A stretch of DNA of 64,000 nt from Clostridium sp. AF37-5 (GCF_003477605.1 NZ_QUDR01000004.1:91952-155951), one strand, 5' to 3'; numbered from the stretch's first letter, positions 19,055-29,105 are shown. Numbers and translations are program-made. Notes: generated by a model from the letters alone, not told the origin.

Positions 19055-21049
19055 CTAAAGTTCACTGCGGATTTCCTCTAAATGCTTTTTATATTCAATC
19101 ATCCGGTCACGCAGTTTGGCAGCCTTTTCAAAATTCAACTCAGCCGCTGCCTGATTCATCTGTTTCATCATCTTAGCAATATGACGCTGCAATTCCTCAA
19201 AACTCATGGATTCCGGATCTTTCTCTTCTTCCGTAATATCCGTACCTGCTTTCTTTGAAATACGGATTCGATCGCGCACCGCCTTCTGAATTGTCTTTGG
19301 CACAATGCCGTGTTCTTCATTATATTCTTTTTGTATCTTGCGACGCCGCTCGGTTTCATCAATTGCCTTACGCATGGAATCGGTAATCTTATCTGCATAC
19401 ATAATAACATGTCCTTCCGAGTTTCGTGCCGCACGTCCAATCGTCTGAATCAAAGAAGTCTCCGAACGTAAGAAACCTTCTTTGTCCGCATCCAGAATCG
19501 CTACTAACTGAATCTCCGGAATATCAAGTCCCTCTCGCAACAGGTTAATTCCGACTAAGACATCAAACACATCCAGACGCATATCGCGGATAATTTCTGA
19601 ACGCTCCAGCGTATCAATGTCCGAATGCAGATACCGCACACGTATCCCGACTTCCTTCAGATACTTTGTTAAATCCTCTGCCATTCGTTTTGTCAGTGTC
19701 GTAACGAGAACCTTTCCCTTCTTCTCAGTAACCTTTCGAATCTCTCCGAGCAAATCATCCACCTGTCCTTTAACCGGTCTTACATCAAGTTCCGGATCTA
19801 AAAGCCCCGTCGGACGAATAATCTGCTCGGTACGAAGCAGCTCATGCTCTGTCTCATACGTCGAAGGCGTTGCCGAAACAAACATCATCTGGTTAATATG
19901 CCCCTCAAATTCTTCAAAATTCAGAGGGCGGTTACTTTTTGCAGAAGGCAGGCGAAATCCATATTCTACAAGTGTAGATTTCCTCGACTGGTCCCCGGCA
20001 AACATCCCGCCAATCTGTGGAATCGTAATATGAGACTCGTCCACAATAATCAAAAAATCATCCGGAAAATAATCCATCAAAGTCATCGGCGTTTCCATCG
20101 GCTGTAACCCATTCAAATGCATGGAATAATTCTCAATGCCGGAACAAAAACCGGTCTCCCGTAACATCTCAACATCAAAATGTGTCCTCTCGGAAATCCG
20201 CTGCGCCTCAATCAATTTATCCTCACTCTTAAAATACTTCACGCGCTCATCCAGTTCTTTTTCAATTCCCGCAATCGCACGCTCCATCTTATCCGGTGCC
20301 ACTACATAATGGGATGCCGGGAAAACAACCATATGCTCTAAATCGGCCGTCGCCTCTCCGGTCACAACATCAATTTCCTGAATCCTGTCTACTTCATCTC
20401 CAAAGAACTCAACCCGAATCGCACGGTCACTTGCCGATGCCGGAAAAATCTCAACTACATCACCACGCACACGGAACGTGCCACGATGAAAATCCATATC
20501 ATTCCGCGTGTACTGAATATCAATCAGACGCCGAATCACCTCATCCCTATCCTTTTCCATGCCCGGACGCAGAGAGACCGTCATATTTTGATAATCGATT
20601 GGACTACCCAGTCCATAAATGCAGGAAACACTCGCAATAATAACCACATCACTGCGCTCAGTCAGTGCCGCTGTCGCCGAGTGGCGCAGTTTATCAATTT
20701 CGTCATTGATTGCCGAATCCTTTTCTATATAAGTATCCGTTGAAGGCACATAGGCTTCCGGCTGGTAATAATCATAGTATGACACAAAATATTCTACCGC
20801 ATTCTCCGGGAAAAATTCTTTAAATTCTCCATACAGCTGTGCCGCCAGTGTCTTATTATGCGCAATCACAAGCGTCGGCTTATTCAATTTTTCAATCACA
20901 TTTGCCATTGTAAAAGTTTTACCGGAACCGGTAACACCAAGAAGGGTCTGAAACTGATTTCCTTCCTGAAAGCCTTTCACTAGAGCATCAATCGCCTGCG
21001 GCTGGTCACCGGTCGGCTGATATTCGGAATGTAATACGAAATGGTCCAT
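19055..21049 (-). CDS. uvrB: Excinuclease ABC subunit B
   Basis: A 664-residue UvrB helicase-like protein that verifies damage after UvrA and recruits UvrC. Motif [11 protein letters not shown], the beta-hairpin region [16 protein letters not shown] box and motif [11 protein letters not shown] are all present, and the C-terminal UVR domain ([15 protein letters not shown]) that contacts UvrC and UvrA closes the protein. First gene of uvrB-uvrA-yfbR. The GGAGG is 14 nt from the ATG, longer than usual here. Confidence 0.97.
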   Translation of the reverse strand: MDHFVLHSEYQPTGDQPQAIDALVKGFQEGNQFQTLLGVTGSGKTFTMANVIEKLNKPTLVIAHNKTLAAQLYGEFKEFFPENAVEYFVSYYDYYQPEAYVPSTDTYIEKDSAINDEIDKLRHSATAALTERSDVVIIASVSCIYGLGSPIDYQNMTVSLRPGMEKDRDEVIRRLIDIQYTRNDMDFHRGTFRVRGDVVEIFPASASDRAIRVEFFGDEVDRIQEIDVVTGEATADLEHMVVFPASHYVVAPDKMERAIAGIEKELDERVKYFKSEDKLIEAQRISERTHFDVEMLRETGFCSGIENYSMHLNGLQPMETPMTLMDYFPDDFLIIVDESHITIPQIGGMFAGDQSRKSTLVEYGFRLPSAKSNRPLNFEEFEGHINQMMFVSATPSTYETEHELLRTEQIIRPTGLLDPELDVRPVKGQVDDLLGEIRKVTEKKGKVLVTTLTKRMAEDLTKYLKEVGIRVRYLHSDIDTLERSEIIRDMRLDVFDVLVGINLLREGLDIPEIQLVAILDADKEGFLRSETSLIQTIGRAARNSEGHVIMYADKITDSMRKAIDETERRRKIQKEYNEEHGIVPKTIQKAVRDRIRISKKAGTDITEEEKDPESMSFEELQRHIAKMMKQMNQAAAELNFEKAAKLRDRMIEYKKHLEEIRSEL

Positions 21050-21092
21050 CGTTTATTTGTCCACCTCCGTCTAGATGAATTGGTATAACAAC

Positions 21093-21202
21093 ATAGGGAA
21101 CAAATCATATGATTCATTCCCTATCGATAGGTCGTTCACTACTCGTGATACAAGTATAGCACATTGAAAATTGTATTGCAATGAAAAAATGAACATTTGT
21201 TC
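21093..21202 (-). promoter_or_regulatory. uvrB promoter with LexA box and leader hairpin
   Basis: On the minus strand the promoter is TTGCAA (21176-21181), 17-nt spacer, TATACT (21153-21158). A LexA/DinR box GAACATTTGTTC lies at 21191-21202, just upstream of the -35, fitting GAAC-N4-GTTC. The leader RNA contains a 32-nt near-perfect palindrome ATAGGGAA ... TTCCCTAT at 21093-21124 before the uvrB ribosome site. Confidence 0.85.
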
Positions 21203-21246
21203 GTTTTACAAAATTTTCTCCCCATAAAATTTTCTGCTAACTGTTC

Positions 21247-21797
21247 CATGCTTTAAAAGTCTTCTGTGACATCATTAATAAATACATAATAGACATCCCC
21301 ATACATCTCTGTATGCACAAACCGCCCATAGTCAAGCACTGTCTTCACCGTACCATCCTTATATATAATGCGGTATTTCACCCGGTCAACGCATCCATTT
21401 CCAGCTCCGAAATCATATCTTCACTTTCCGTCATATGAATAATATTTTCCACACGCATTTTTACAAGTAATGGACTGTACGGCTTAACAATAAAATCCGA
21501 AACACCCAGTTTTAAACATTCTTTTTCATCCTCTTCACCATCTAATACTGTCGTAACCAAAATCGGTATTCTGTTGTAATCAGAATTGTTTTCAACGTGT
21601 TTCAAAAACTAAAAACCATTCATAACCGGCATCTGAATGTCTAATAAAATCACCGATATGCTTTGAGCCTCTTTCTCTAATATATCCAGTCCCTGCTGCC
21701 CATTTGCAGCCGTCAGCACTACATAGTCCTCCTGCAATATTTCTAAAAGGAACTGTCTGTTTATTTCATCATCTTCAATTAAAAGAAGTGTTTTCAT
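21247..21797 (-). pseudogene. Decayed response regulator with GGDEF and PAS remnants
   Basis: The receiver domain is clear (LLLIEDDEINRQF, LLDIQMPVMNG, then SDFIVKPYSP) but an in-frame TAG at 21609-21611 breaks it right after MNGF. The second piece ends in DALTG, the usual first residues of a GGDEF domain, then meets a TGA; the following bases, in another frame, encode a PAS-like tail (YKDGTVKTVLDYGRFVH) ending at 21253. So a nonsense mutation and a large deletion have removed the output domain. Confidence 0.82.
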
Positions 21798-21888
21798 TCG
21801 TTTATCCTTAATCTTATCTTATTTGTAAATATTTTTATGGTACAGATATTATATCGGCGGAAAATTTATTTTGATTTACTATGAACAA

Positions 21889-22365
21889 CTATTTTTTCAT
21901 CCACCACACCGACGCATTTAAAACCGCTGCAAAAATCACCCACAAAAGATAGGGAATCTGAAGCCATGCAGCCACCGGGTCAATGAGGCGCCATACAAGT
22001 ATCATCATAAAAATCAACAAAAGCATAATGAGAAGCCAGACAAGGGCAAATCCATAGGCCTGCAGATTAAAGAAGAAAACGCCCCACATAAGATTAAAGA
22101 ATAATTGTACCCAAAACAAATTGAGTCCGATTGTTTTTGCCATGCTTTCTTCACTGCTAAAAATACGGGCAAGTCCGATTCCCATCAGGGCATACAAAAT
22201 CGTCCAAACAATTGGAAACAGCACTGCCGGCGGAGAAATAACCGGCCGAATTCCCATACCATATTCTGCTATGCCATCCCGAATTACAAATGCTCCTAAT
22301 GCGCCCAAAAGTTCAAGCAAGACAACGGTTCCAAGATACAACTTAACCTCTTGTTTTTTTAACAT
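21889..22365 (-). CDS. tspO: TspO/MBR-family membrane protein
   Basis: A 158-residue five-helix membrane protein of the TspO/tryptophan-rich sensory protein family. It has the family signature around helix 2-3 (SPPAVLFPIVWTILYALMGIG) and LFFNLMWGVFFF plus the C-terminal ALVWLL and NASVWWMKK. These proteins bind porphyrins and hydrophobic ligands; the role here is not determined. A weak GGAAATGA ribosome site precedes the ATG. Confidence 0.88.
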   Translation of the reverse strand: MLKKQEVKLYLGTVVLLELLGALGAFVIRDGIAEYGMGIRPVISPPAVLFPIVWTILYALMGIGLARIFSSEESMAKTIGLNLFWVQLFFNLMWGVFFFNLQAYGFALVWLLIMLLLIFMMILVWRLIDPVAAWLQIPYLLWVIFAAVLNASVWWMKK

Positions 22366-22441
22366 AAATATTCATTTCCAGCACCACATTCTTTGTACCA
22401 ATATATTTGTCAAACTGGGAAAATATACCGCAATAAAAAAG

Positions 22442-23299
22442 CTATTCCAGTCCTTTGCGAAACCGGTCAATCATCGTTGCCGTAAGGCTTAAAAGATTTT
22501 TGTCTTCTTCAATTTTATCCCGCTTAACAAAGCGTGCCGTTGCAAGCTCCGTTTCGTCCATTGTAATCGAAGTACCGCCATCTACTTCGCAGTAATAGCC
22601 AAGTAAAAGATTCGAGTCAAAGCCCCATGGCTGGCTGTCAAAATAACGGATATTTTTCACACGAAGTCCCACTTCTTCCTGCACCTCACGCACGACCGTC
22701 TGCTCCGGTGTCTCACCAATTTCACAGAAACCGGCAAGCAGTGCACGCCCTTTGTAGGGACGGTCTGCATACGTGGAAATCAAAATAGAATCCTCATGAA
22801 TCAACCCGATAATCACCGCTGGGGCAATCTTTGGAAAAATCAAATTTCCACAATGCGGGCACCTCTTCATCCGCTCCTTTTTATCATGCACGGTTTTTAC
22901 ACCACAGCGCCCGCAAAAAACATTGTCGCGGTACCAGACATACAAATGATACCCTGTCATACCGGCAAAGCAGGTGTATACTGGGTCATTTCTGCGGAGA
23001 CTCCGAATTGGTTCATAGGAAAAAGAAAAAATGTCTGATATAAACAAACCCGCTGATAAATCCCCCGGCATATAAAGAAAATAACAGGTTTCATCGATCG
23101 AAAATAAATATTGTAATAAATGCTTTTCACACCCCAATTCACTGCAGGTTGGAAGCACAATTTTTCCATCTTCAATACGGCACAAAATCCTGTCATCCGG
23201 TTTCCCATGTCCACGAAAAACAAGGACAAAATCATCCGGCTTTGGGCTTTTTACATGATAAGCATTATCAAACTTTTTTGGTGCAATTTCTTGTATCAT
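22442..23299 (-). CDS. nudC: NADH pyrophosphatase (NudC-like Nudix hydrolase)
   Basis: A 285-residue Nudix enzyme that cleaves NAD(H) to NMN(H) and AMP and may decap NAD-RNA. It has a four-Cys zinc ribbon (CGRCG ... CPHCG, about residues 122-145), the Nudix box GFCEIGETPEQTVVREVQEE and the NudC-type motif SQPWGFDSNLLLG after it. Length and order match the NudC group. The downstream gene is tspO; upstream is a MATE transporter on the same strand. Confidence 0.9.
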   Translation of the reverse strand: MIQEIAPKKFDNAYHVKSPKPDDFVLVFRGHGKPDDRILCRIEDGKIVLPTCSELGCEKHLLQYLFSIDETCYFLYMPGDLSAGLFISDIFSFSYEPIRSLRRNDPVYTCFAGMTGYHLYVWYRDNVFCGRCGVKTVHDKKERMKRCPHCGNLIFPKIAPAVIIGLIHEDSILISTYADRPYKGRALLAGFCEIGETPEQTVVREVQEEVGLRVKNIRYFDSQPWGFDSNLLLGYYCEVDGGTSITMDETELATARFVKRDKIEEDKNLLSLTATMIDRFRKGLE

Positions 23300-23329
23300 A
23301 ACCAGTTCTCCTTAAAATCAGTAAATATC

Positions 23330-24655
23330 TTAAATCACTTTTTTCATCTGCCAGCGCCCGGACAAATATCTCACAGCAAATAACAACGAGCGGACCGCCC
23401 AGTCAATAAACATACCAAACCACACGCCTAAAATACCCATGTTACATACCACCGCAAGTATATAACTGCAAAGCACGCGGAACAACCACATAGAAATAAT
23501 TCCTGTCAGCATCGTAAACTTCACATCGCCTGCTGCCCGCAATGCATTTGGCAGGGTAAAACTGAGTGGCCAGATAAAAACAGCAATTGTACTAAACCAG
23601 CGAAGCACCTCTGCTGCCATTTGTGTCGCCTCCGACGAAAGCGAAAATACAGACACAACAGGAACCGCAAAAACAAACAGCAAAATATTCATAATCCAGT
23701 CCCCTGCATAAGCAAATAACATCAACTTTTTCGTATATTTTTTTGCCTGTGCCACTTCACCGGCACCAAGACACGTTCCAACCACCGTAATCAATGCAAG
23801 TCCCATCGACATGCCGGGAATATTCGGAAATTCAATAATTGAATAACTGACCGAATTGGCTGCAATCGCTGCCGTTCCAAATGCTGTTATCATGCTTACC
23901 ACCATTAATTTTCCCACCTGAAACATACTATTTTCAATTCCGCTTGGGATTCCAATTCGGAGAATCCGAAGAATCATTTTCTTATTAGGAATAAGAGAAG
24001 AAAATCTTTTTAACTGCAACGGATTATAAGGACGGGCAACCAAAATTGTCATACAAACACCACAGACAACTCGACTTACAAGTGTCGCAAGTGCCACCCC
24101 GAGCACCCCATAACCAAGTGCCACCAAAACCGCATTCAGCGCAATATTAATCGCATTCATTAACACACTGAGTCCCATACTGACCTTACTGTTTCCTACA
24201 CTTCTGAAAATGGCTGCTCCCGCATTATAAATTCCAAGAAATGGATAAGAAAGTGCCGTTACAAACATATAAATCCATGCACTGTGCATAACCGAATCTT
24301 CCACACTGCCAAAGATTGCCGGTAACATCTGCTTTCCAAAGACTGCACAAATAAACGCTGCTGCCATTGAAAAAATGAAAAGCACCGTCTCTAACTGTCC
24401 TGCTGCATACGTAGCATCTTTTGTATCACGTCGTCCGTTATACTGACTGCAAACGACGGCACCTCCTGTCGCAAGTGCCGCCATAACCTGAATAATTAAT
24501 AGATTAATATTGGTCGTAAGTGCTACGCCGGACACCGCTGCTTCTCCAGCCTTAGAAACCATCAGCGTATCCACCATGCCGACCATTACATTTAAAAACT
24601 GTTCAAACATAAGAGGCATCACAAGTGCCCTTAGCTGTTTTCCTGTGTACATCAT
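23330..24655 (-). CDS. MATE-family efflux transporter
   Basis: A polytopic protein of about 441 residues with twelve hydrophobic helices in two related halves, and family motifs MVDTLMVSKAGEAAVSGVAL and GIPSGIENSMFQVGKL. MATE proteins export cations, drugs or metabolites using Na+ or H+ gradients. AAGGA gives best spacing to the ATG at 24655; an ATG nine bases earlier is too close to the ribosome site. Substrate unknown. Confidence 0.88.
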   Translation of the reverse strand: MMYTGKQLRALVMPLMFEQFLNVMVGMVDTLMVSKAGEAAVSGVALTTNINLLIIQVMAALATGGAVVCSQYNGRRDTKDATYAAGQLETVLFIFSMAAAFICAVFGKQMLPAIFGSVEDSVMHSAWIYMFVTALSYPFLGIYNAGAAIFRSVGNSKVSMGLSVLMNAINIALNAVLVALGYGVLGVALATLVSRVVCGVCMTILVARPYNPLQLKRFSSLIPNKKMILRILRIGIPSGIENSMFQVGKLMVVSMITAFGTAAIAANSVSYSIIEFPNIPGMSMGLALITVVGTCLGAGEVAQAKKYTKKLMLFAYAGDWIMNILLFVFAVPVVSVFSLSSEATQMAAEVLRWFSTIAVFIWPLSFTLPNALRAAGDVKFTMLTGIISMWLFRVLCSYILAVVCNMGILGVWFGMFIDWAVRSLLFAVRYLSGRWQMKKVI

Positions 24656-24720
24656 AATTCTCATATCCTTGCTTCATTTTCAACCATAGTGTACCACAGG
24701 TTTTTCTTCCCTTCAACTAT

Positions 24721-26865
24721 CTAGTTATAACCGATTGCCATCAGAGTAAACTTCTTCGATTCACTTTTATCATTCATGCGAAGTTCAATTGTATGCTCTG
24801 CCTCGGCATCCTCTTCGATGGCTACATATACTTTACCATTATTCCATCCACTGGTATCATAACCACTCAGAGTTGTCTGAAGTTTTCCATCTACATACAA
24901 ATCAGCCGAACCATATTCTGTCGAATTGCTTAATTTATAAATTAACGTAAGTGCTTTACATTTTACTTTTAATTTCAAAGCGTCCGTGCCACTTGTTGAC
25001 GTATGCATCCAGTTATCTGGGAACCATGCCGCGCCTTTTTGTCCCTTATACTCGTACTGAAAAGAGCCCGTTGCATTATCATTTTGATTAAATCCGCCGG
25101 AGCTAAATGATGTAATTGCATTGTCCTTTGTAACATCAGTCTTAGAATCCAACATCTTCATTCCCTGGTAAGCAGATGACTTAACCGGTGCCATCGCATC
25201 CATATCAGTGATATTATCTTCTTCTGCCGTTTCTTTATCCATCTTATCAAACATACGTGTAATACAGTCTGCCATCAGCTGATAACCGGTGTTGTTTGGA
25301 TGCAGAGAATCACCAAAGTACCATTTATAAAATGCTTTCTGGTCATTTCCACCAAAATAAGACGAAATCGCATTTCCCATACTAATCATCGGTAAATCAT
25401 AATGCGTACCAAATGGACGATAATTGTTTTCACAGACAACACCGCCACTCGCCTTCTGAAATACTGAGAACACAAGCACAACGGCAGAGCCGGATTTCAA
25501 TGCCTGGCGAATCAGTCCTTCATAACCTTTTCCTGCGGTTGCCGTACCATAATCATTTACAGCGAATTCAATGAACAGCACATCCGGATGGTCGCTTCCC
25601 TCCGGCAAACGATCAATCACATCACGGTTGTAACGTACCACACCAATATCGGATGGCGTTCCGCTCATTCCGGCATTGATAAAGTGAACATTTTCTCCAT
25701 TGTTCTTTCCATATTTTGCTCCAAACGTCTTTGCGGAAACTTCCGCATAACACATGCTGTTTGGTTTTGCTAATGCGCCCTCAGTAATGGAACCGCCAAT
25801 GTAGGCAAGCGTGACGTCTTTTCCGTCTCTCGCATTTTTGATTACTTTCTTGATTCTTGCGTTATTTCCGGTTGAGTACACACTATTTTCAAGCATCTCC
25901 TCGTACTGAGCATCTGTAACCTTATATACATCATTCTGTGCTTTTCCGCTAATGATAACATCATCCACAAGGAATGAATCCGTCGCGGTAGTCATGGTGA
26001 GTGTCATCGCAACATCGCCCTGATTTTTCGGAATCGTAATTTCACCTTTGAGCGTGGTCCATTTACCGCTTATGCAAGTTTTTCCTGCATCTGCGTTTGT
26101 AATCAGCGTAACGTCTCTTGCCATTCCATTCTGGTCCGTATAAGTCATACGAAGTGCAACCTTCTGGCTTTTTCCGGTATCCTGCTTTACAACAACGCTG
26201 AACTGATAATGCTCACCGGCAATCACATACGCGGAAATTGGAAGTTTTGCACCATCTGTTTCACTCGTTCTGTCTTTCACAAGAAGACTGTTCATACCGC
26301 CTTCTGTGTAGTTCTGTGAATTGGAAACTTCCAGTTTGCCACCAATCGGCGCAAATCCTTTGAGGTCCCCGTCTTCAAAATAGTTACTGTATACTTCCGA
26401 CGCAACCGGTTCCGGCGTCTTAATCGGCACTTTGGTCACCAGTGGTTTCTCCAATGGTGTGCTTGTCGGCTGATTTGTTGGTTTACTCGTCTGCACCGGT
26501 ACCTTCGTCACTTTAACTGTCTTTTTCTTTGTTACAATAATCTTTACGGTTCCAATTTTCTTTGTCTTTTTCTTATACTTTTCCTTCACCGTAACTTTGG
26601 CAGTTCCGACTTTTACTGCTTTGACCTTGCCGGAAGCTGAAACTTTAATTCTTTTGTTTGATGCGGTAAATTTGTATTTTGCTTTTTTCTTCTTATTCTT
26701 TACCACAATCTTTTTTGATTTTCCCTGCTCAATCTTAATTGTTTTTTTTGCAGGTTTTGCTTTCTTTGCTGCCGCACTGCTGTCCGATGCCGTGGCCGTT
26801 AATGACACAACCATCGCCACAGCCAGTCCGTGGCAAAGTAACTTCTTCATTTTTGCACAACCCAT
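24721..26865 (-). CDS. Secreted multidomain SGNH-fold esterase
   Basis: A 714-residue exported protein: signal peptide (about 1-33), a Lys-rich Ig-like module (about 38-118), a Thr/Pro linker, a carbohydrate-binding-like jelly roll (about 160-308), an SGNH hydrolase domain (about 345-550) and a C-terminal beta domain. The SGNH blocks are GGSIT (Ser359), NAGMSG (Gly402), VND (Asn437) and DSLHP (Asp519, His522). The architecture fits a polysaccharide deacetylase or esterase acting on plant glycans; the exact CE family is uncertain. GGAGG 6 nt before the ATG. Confidence 0.82.
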   Translation of the reverse strand: MGCAKMKKLLCHGLAVAMVVSLTATASDSSAAAKKAKPAKKTIKIEQGKSKKIVVKNKKKKAKYKFTASNKRIKVSASGKVKAVKVGTAKVTVKEKYKKKTKKIGTVKIIVTKKKTVKVTKVPVQTSKPTNQPTSTPLEKPLVTKVPIKTPEPVASEVYSNYFEDGDLKGFAPIGGKLEVSNSQNYTEGGMNSLLVKDRTSETDGAKLPISAYVIAGEHYQFSVVVKQDTGKSQKVALRMTYTDQNGMARDVTLITNADAGKTCISGKWTTLKGEITIPKNQGDVAMTLTMTTATDSFLVDDVIISGKAQNDVYKVTDAQYEEMLENSVYSTGNNARIKKVIKNARDGKDVTLAYIGGSITEGALAKPNSMCYAEVSAKTFGAKYGKNNGENVHFINAGMSGTPSDIGVVRYNRDVIDRLPEGSDHPDVLFIEFAVNDYGTATAGKGYEGLIRQALKSGSAVVLVFSVFQKASGGVVCENNYRPFGTHYDLPMISMGNAISSYFGGNDQKAFYKWYFGDSLHPNNTGYQLMADCITRMFDKMDKETAEEDNITDMDAMAPVKSSAYQGMKMLDSKTDVTKDNAITSFSSGGFNQNDNATGSFQYEYKGQKGAAWFPDNWMHTSTSGTDALKLKVKCKALTLIYKLSNSTEYGSADLYVDGKLQTTLSGYDTSGWNNGKVYVAIEEDAEAEHTIELRMNDKSESKKFTLMAIGYN

Positions 26866-26930
26866 AATTGGCCTCCTTTATAATTTTATGTCTATATTAT
26901 AGGGGATTTGTATAAGTTTTGCAAGGTGGC

Positions 26931-27100
26931 ATTTTTTCAAGTTTCGTAAATTATCAAGAAAACGGTTACGTTAAGTGGTCACTCCCGTTAAACAAACGCG
27001 TAAGGGTATCGGCATGTTAAATACACATGCTCGATACCCACGTGTTTGTACCCACTTATCGCAACCGTTTTCTTGATGATTTACTGGGATTTTGAAAAAT
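26931..27100. repeat. Long palindromic intergenic element 2
   Basis: A 170-nt imperfect palindrome: arms ATCAAGAAAACGGTT and AACCGTTTTCTTGAT, outer ends TTTTTCAA / TTGAAAAA, and an inner stem GGGTATCG-GCATGT / ACATGC-CGATACCC. It has the same build as element 1 but mostly different sequence. It lies between the SGNH esterase gene and a third palindrome; no coding sequence is supported. Confidence 0.8.
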
Positions 27101-27207
27101 TGATATCTAACACTATATATAAACTAGTTCTTGTAATGCATTTTGGGGGGGCAGGGCATACTTTTTCTGACATCCACCTGAAGCCCTGCATGACAACGCT
27201 TTTAATA

Positions 27208-27384
27208 TTTCGCTGTATGCTTAGCAAAAAATGAGAATGTTGCTTTCACTATGAGGAACATTGAACACCGTCGGTGCCTAGATGGCGTATTTTGCCCTCA
27301 GGCACCGCTACGTGCGTTCTCTAAGCGGGAGCGGTTCCGAATGTGAAACAACATTCTCATTTTCTGGCTAAGTATACAGTGAAA
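27208..27384. repeat. Long palindromic intergenic element 3
   Basis: Arms ATGAGAATGTTG and CAACATTCTCAT, extended by GTATGCTTAGC / GCTAAGTATAC and TTTCAC / GTGAAA, enclose about 100 nt that includes GGTGCCT / AGGCACC. It ends a few bases before the stop of the next minus-strand gene and could act as a terminator-like RNA hairpin for convergent transcripts. Confidence 0.75.
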
Positions 27385-27389
27385 CTAAT

Positions 27390-27665
27390 TTATTCCAACC
27401 CTTCATTGTAAATCCGATTGATGGCTGCCTGTGCTTGTTCCATCTCATGCTTTTTTATGATTCGGTCTCTGTCTTCTAAGATTGCTATCATTTCGTCGAC
27501 AAGCTGTTCTTCTTTTAGCTCGATCATGCGGTACAAATAGCCGAGCATTCGTGTGGCTGTATAATCGGTATTCATATATTTGTATGCAATCTCCCGGCAT
27601 AGACTTTCGGCGAAGCCTTTTTGTAATAGTATTTCGTAAATTGCGTCACTTTTTCTTGTATCCAT
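27390..27665 (-). CDS. Small helical hypothetical protein
   Basis: A 91-residue charged, probably all-helical protein starting MDTRKSDAIYEILLQKGF, with a Glu/Lys-rich C-terminal helix. GGAGG 6 nt before the ATG at 27665 fixes the start. No family recognised. It and the next short gene upstream are on the same strand and may form a two-gene unit. Confidence 0.6.
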   Translation of the reverse strand: MDTRKSDAIYEILLQKGFAESLCREIAYKYMNTDYTATRMLGYLYRMIELKEEQLVDEMIAILEDRDRIIKKHEMEQAQAAINRIYNEGLE

Positions 27666-27752
27666 GAAATTCCTCCAATTCAATACACTATTGCTCACCT
27701 GCATATTGCTACTTTCCAGACGTAACGACCGGAACAGATTTTTTTAACTTCT

Positions 27753-27923
27753 TTAGAAACCCGGCATTTTCCCAAAATCAATGCCATATGTGTAATACGT
27801 TCCCGTGTCTTTTCTCATAAGAAGTGCTTCGTTCATTTTTATGTATTCTATTCCTTTCACGAGAAATGATTTGCCAACGGCTGTGTTGTATAGTCCTTCG
27901 GTTAGGGTTTGGTAAGTAGGCAT
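27753..27923 (-). CDS. Conserved-looking 56-residue small protein
   Basis: A short ORF starting MPTYQTLTEGLYNTAVG and ending TYGIDFGKMPGF, with AAAGGAG at good spacing before the ATG. Its composition (Tyr/Gly turns, alternating hydrophobics) looks like a small folded domain rather than random sequence. No known family comes to mind. It lies 87 nt upstream of the 91-residue gene on the same strand. Confidence 0.5.
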   Translation of the reverse strand: MPTYQTLTEGLYNTAVGKSFLVKGIEYIKMNEALLMRKDTGTYYTYGIDFGKMPGF

Positions 27924-28049
27924 AGGCGCTCCTTTCTTAGTGCTTTTGGGGCTGAAATGTTTGGTTTTAGTGTAGCATGTTTTGGGGGATGGGGCAATTA
28001 TCTTCTTTTTGTTTTTGATTGTAAAAATAGCACCCTTTTCATCTAGGTA

Positions 28050-28151
28050 CTAATTTGATGTTGCCTCATCTCTGTATTTCTTCTCCAATCTATCACACAC
28101 AGTATTAAAGTCTTTTGTCTTTCCCTCTTTTATCTGTTCTAACCCAGCCAT
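28050..28151 (-). CDS. Possible 33-residue peptide, antitoxin-tail-like
   Basis: The ORF begins MAGLEQIKEGKTKDF and ends EKKYRDEATSN, preceded by AAAGGA nine bases upstream. The sequence resembles the helical tail of small antitoxins, so this may be a remnant of a longer gene. Evidence is limited to the ribosome site and composition. Confidence 0.3.
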   Translation of the reverse strand: MAGLEQIKEGKTKDFNTVCDRLEKKYRDEATSN

Positions 28152-28203
28152 ATTACTCAGTCCTTTCCGTTTACATTATTGCAGCAAATCCACTGAGAGA
28201 TTT

Positions 28204-28524
28204 TTAGTAAAAAGGCATTTTGTAAATCATAATAATTGCAACCAGCATACAAAAAATAATAGTAAATTTATCAAAACCACATATTTTTTTCTTACCTGTT
28301 GTTTTACCGAATTCAAATGGGGCATATGACCGATACCGATACATTTGAATCAAAGCATATACAACCTCAAATAACGCAACAAAAAAGAAAATGAAATGTG
28401 TCATACCAAAACGCCATGTAAACAACGCATGAATTAAAATCCCAAGAATGAAGCCAATACCACAATAAAAATACGAATGAAAACCACGGTATTTTCTTTC
28501 CTGTTTACTATAATGACCAAACAT
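28204..28524 (-). CDS. Small three-helix membrane protein, tandem paralogue A
   Basis: A 106-residue protein with three hydrophobic segments (about 20-38, 42-62, 86-104) and the motif ALFTWRFGMTH followed by ALIQMYRYRSYAPF. It is clearly related to the protein at 28715-29017 over its whole length (ALFTFRWGTAH, ALVQMYRRNSYAP), and the upstream and downstream flanks are also similar, so the two arose by tandem duplication. Function unknown. Confidence 0.65.
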   Translation of the reverse strand: MFGHYSKQERKYRGFHSYFYCGIGFILGILIHALFTWRFGMTHFIFFFVALFEVVYALIQMYRYRSYAPFEFGKTTGKKKICGFDKFTIIFCMLVAIIMIYKMPFY

Positions 28525-28600
28525 AGAATTTCCCTCCTCTGTCTACTATGTCAAATTCTGAGTTTCTTTCCCATCATAATTTACAATTACGCAACCGTCA

Positions 28601-28652
28601 TTAATACTCTTTTCCGATTTCTGTTTCCATTCCATACATGGTCTTGAAATAT
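28601..28652 (-). pseudogene. C-terminal fragment of a second copy of the 30.3-kb gene
   Basis: On the minus strand this stretch encodes YFKTMYGMETEIGKEY and a stop, 14 of 16 residues identical to the C-terminus (YFKTMYGIETEIEKEY) of the protein at 30312-30539. Similarity ends abruptly just upstream, so it is a truncated duplicate lying between the two membrane-protein paralogues. Confidence 0.75.
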
Positions 28653-28714
28653 GAATTGGGAGTGGGTAAAAAGGACTTCAGCACCTTTATAGTGACAAAA
28701 CTGCTGAGGGATTT

Positions 28715-29017
28715 TTAGTATAAGCGTATTTTGTAAATCGCCAGAATTGCGAGCGTCATGCCGACAATAATCCCTAATATATCAAAACCATCTATCTTTT
28801 TATCTCTGTAAGGAGCGTACGAATTACGTCGATACATTTGAACAAGTGCGTATATAATCGCAAGTATACCAGATAAAAGCATGGTGTAATGTGCTGTCCC
28901 CCAGCGAAATGTAAAAAGCGCATGACACAATGTGCCGAGCGAGCAACCTATACCGACATAGATCGTATTGTGATATTCCATATATTTCTTTGTTTGTTTA
29001 TCTTCATAGCTTGCCAT
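28715..29017 (-). CDS. Small three-helix membrane protein, tandem paralogue B
   Basis: A 100-residue paralogue of the 28204-28524 protein with the same helix plan, the shared ALFTFRWGTAHY and ALVQMYRRNSYAPY motifs and the same tail pattern (AIYKIRLY against MIYKMPFY). The sequence before each start (TAATTTACAAT and neighbours) is also shared. GGAGG precedes the ATG. No family name known. Confidence 0.65.
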   Translation of the reverse strand: MASYEDKQTKKYMEYHNTIYVGIGCSLGTLCHALFTFRWGTAHYTMLLSGILAIIYALVQMYRRNSYAPYRDKKIDGFDILGIIVGMTLAILAIYKIRLY

Positions 29018-29105
29018 GTAATTACCTCCACTTCTTACTATGATAAATTCTAAGTTGCTTACCCGCCATAATTTACAATATCCTCAAGTCCACTTTTTGA
29101 CATCA

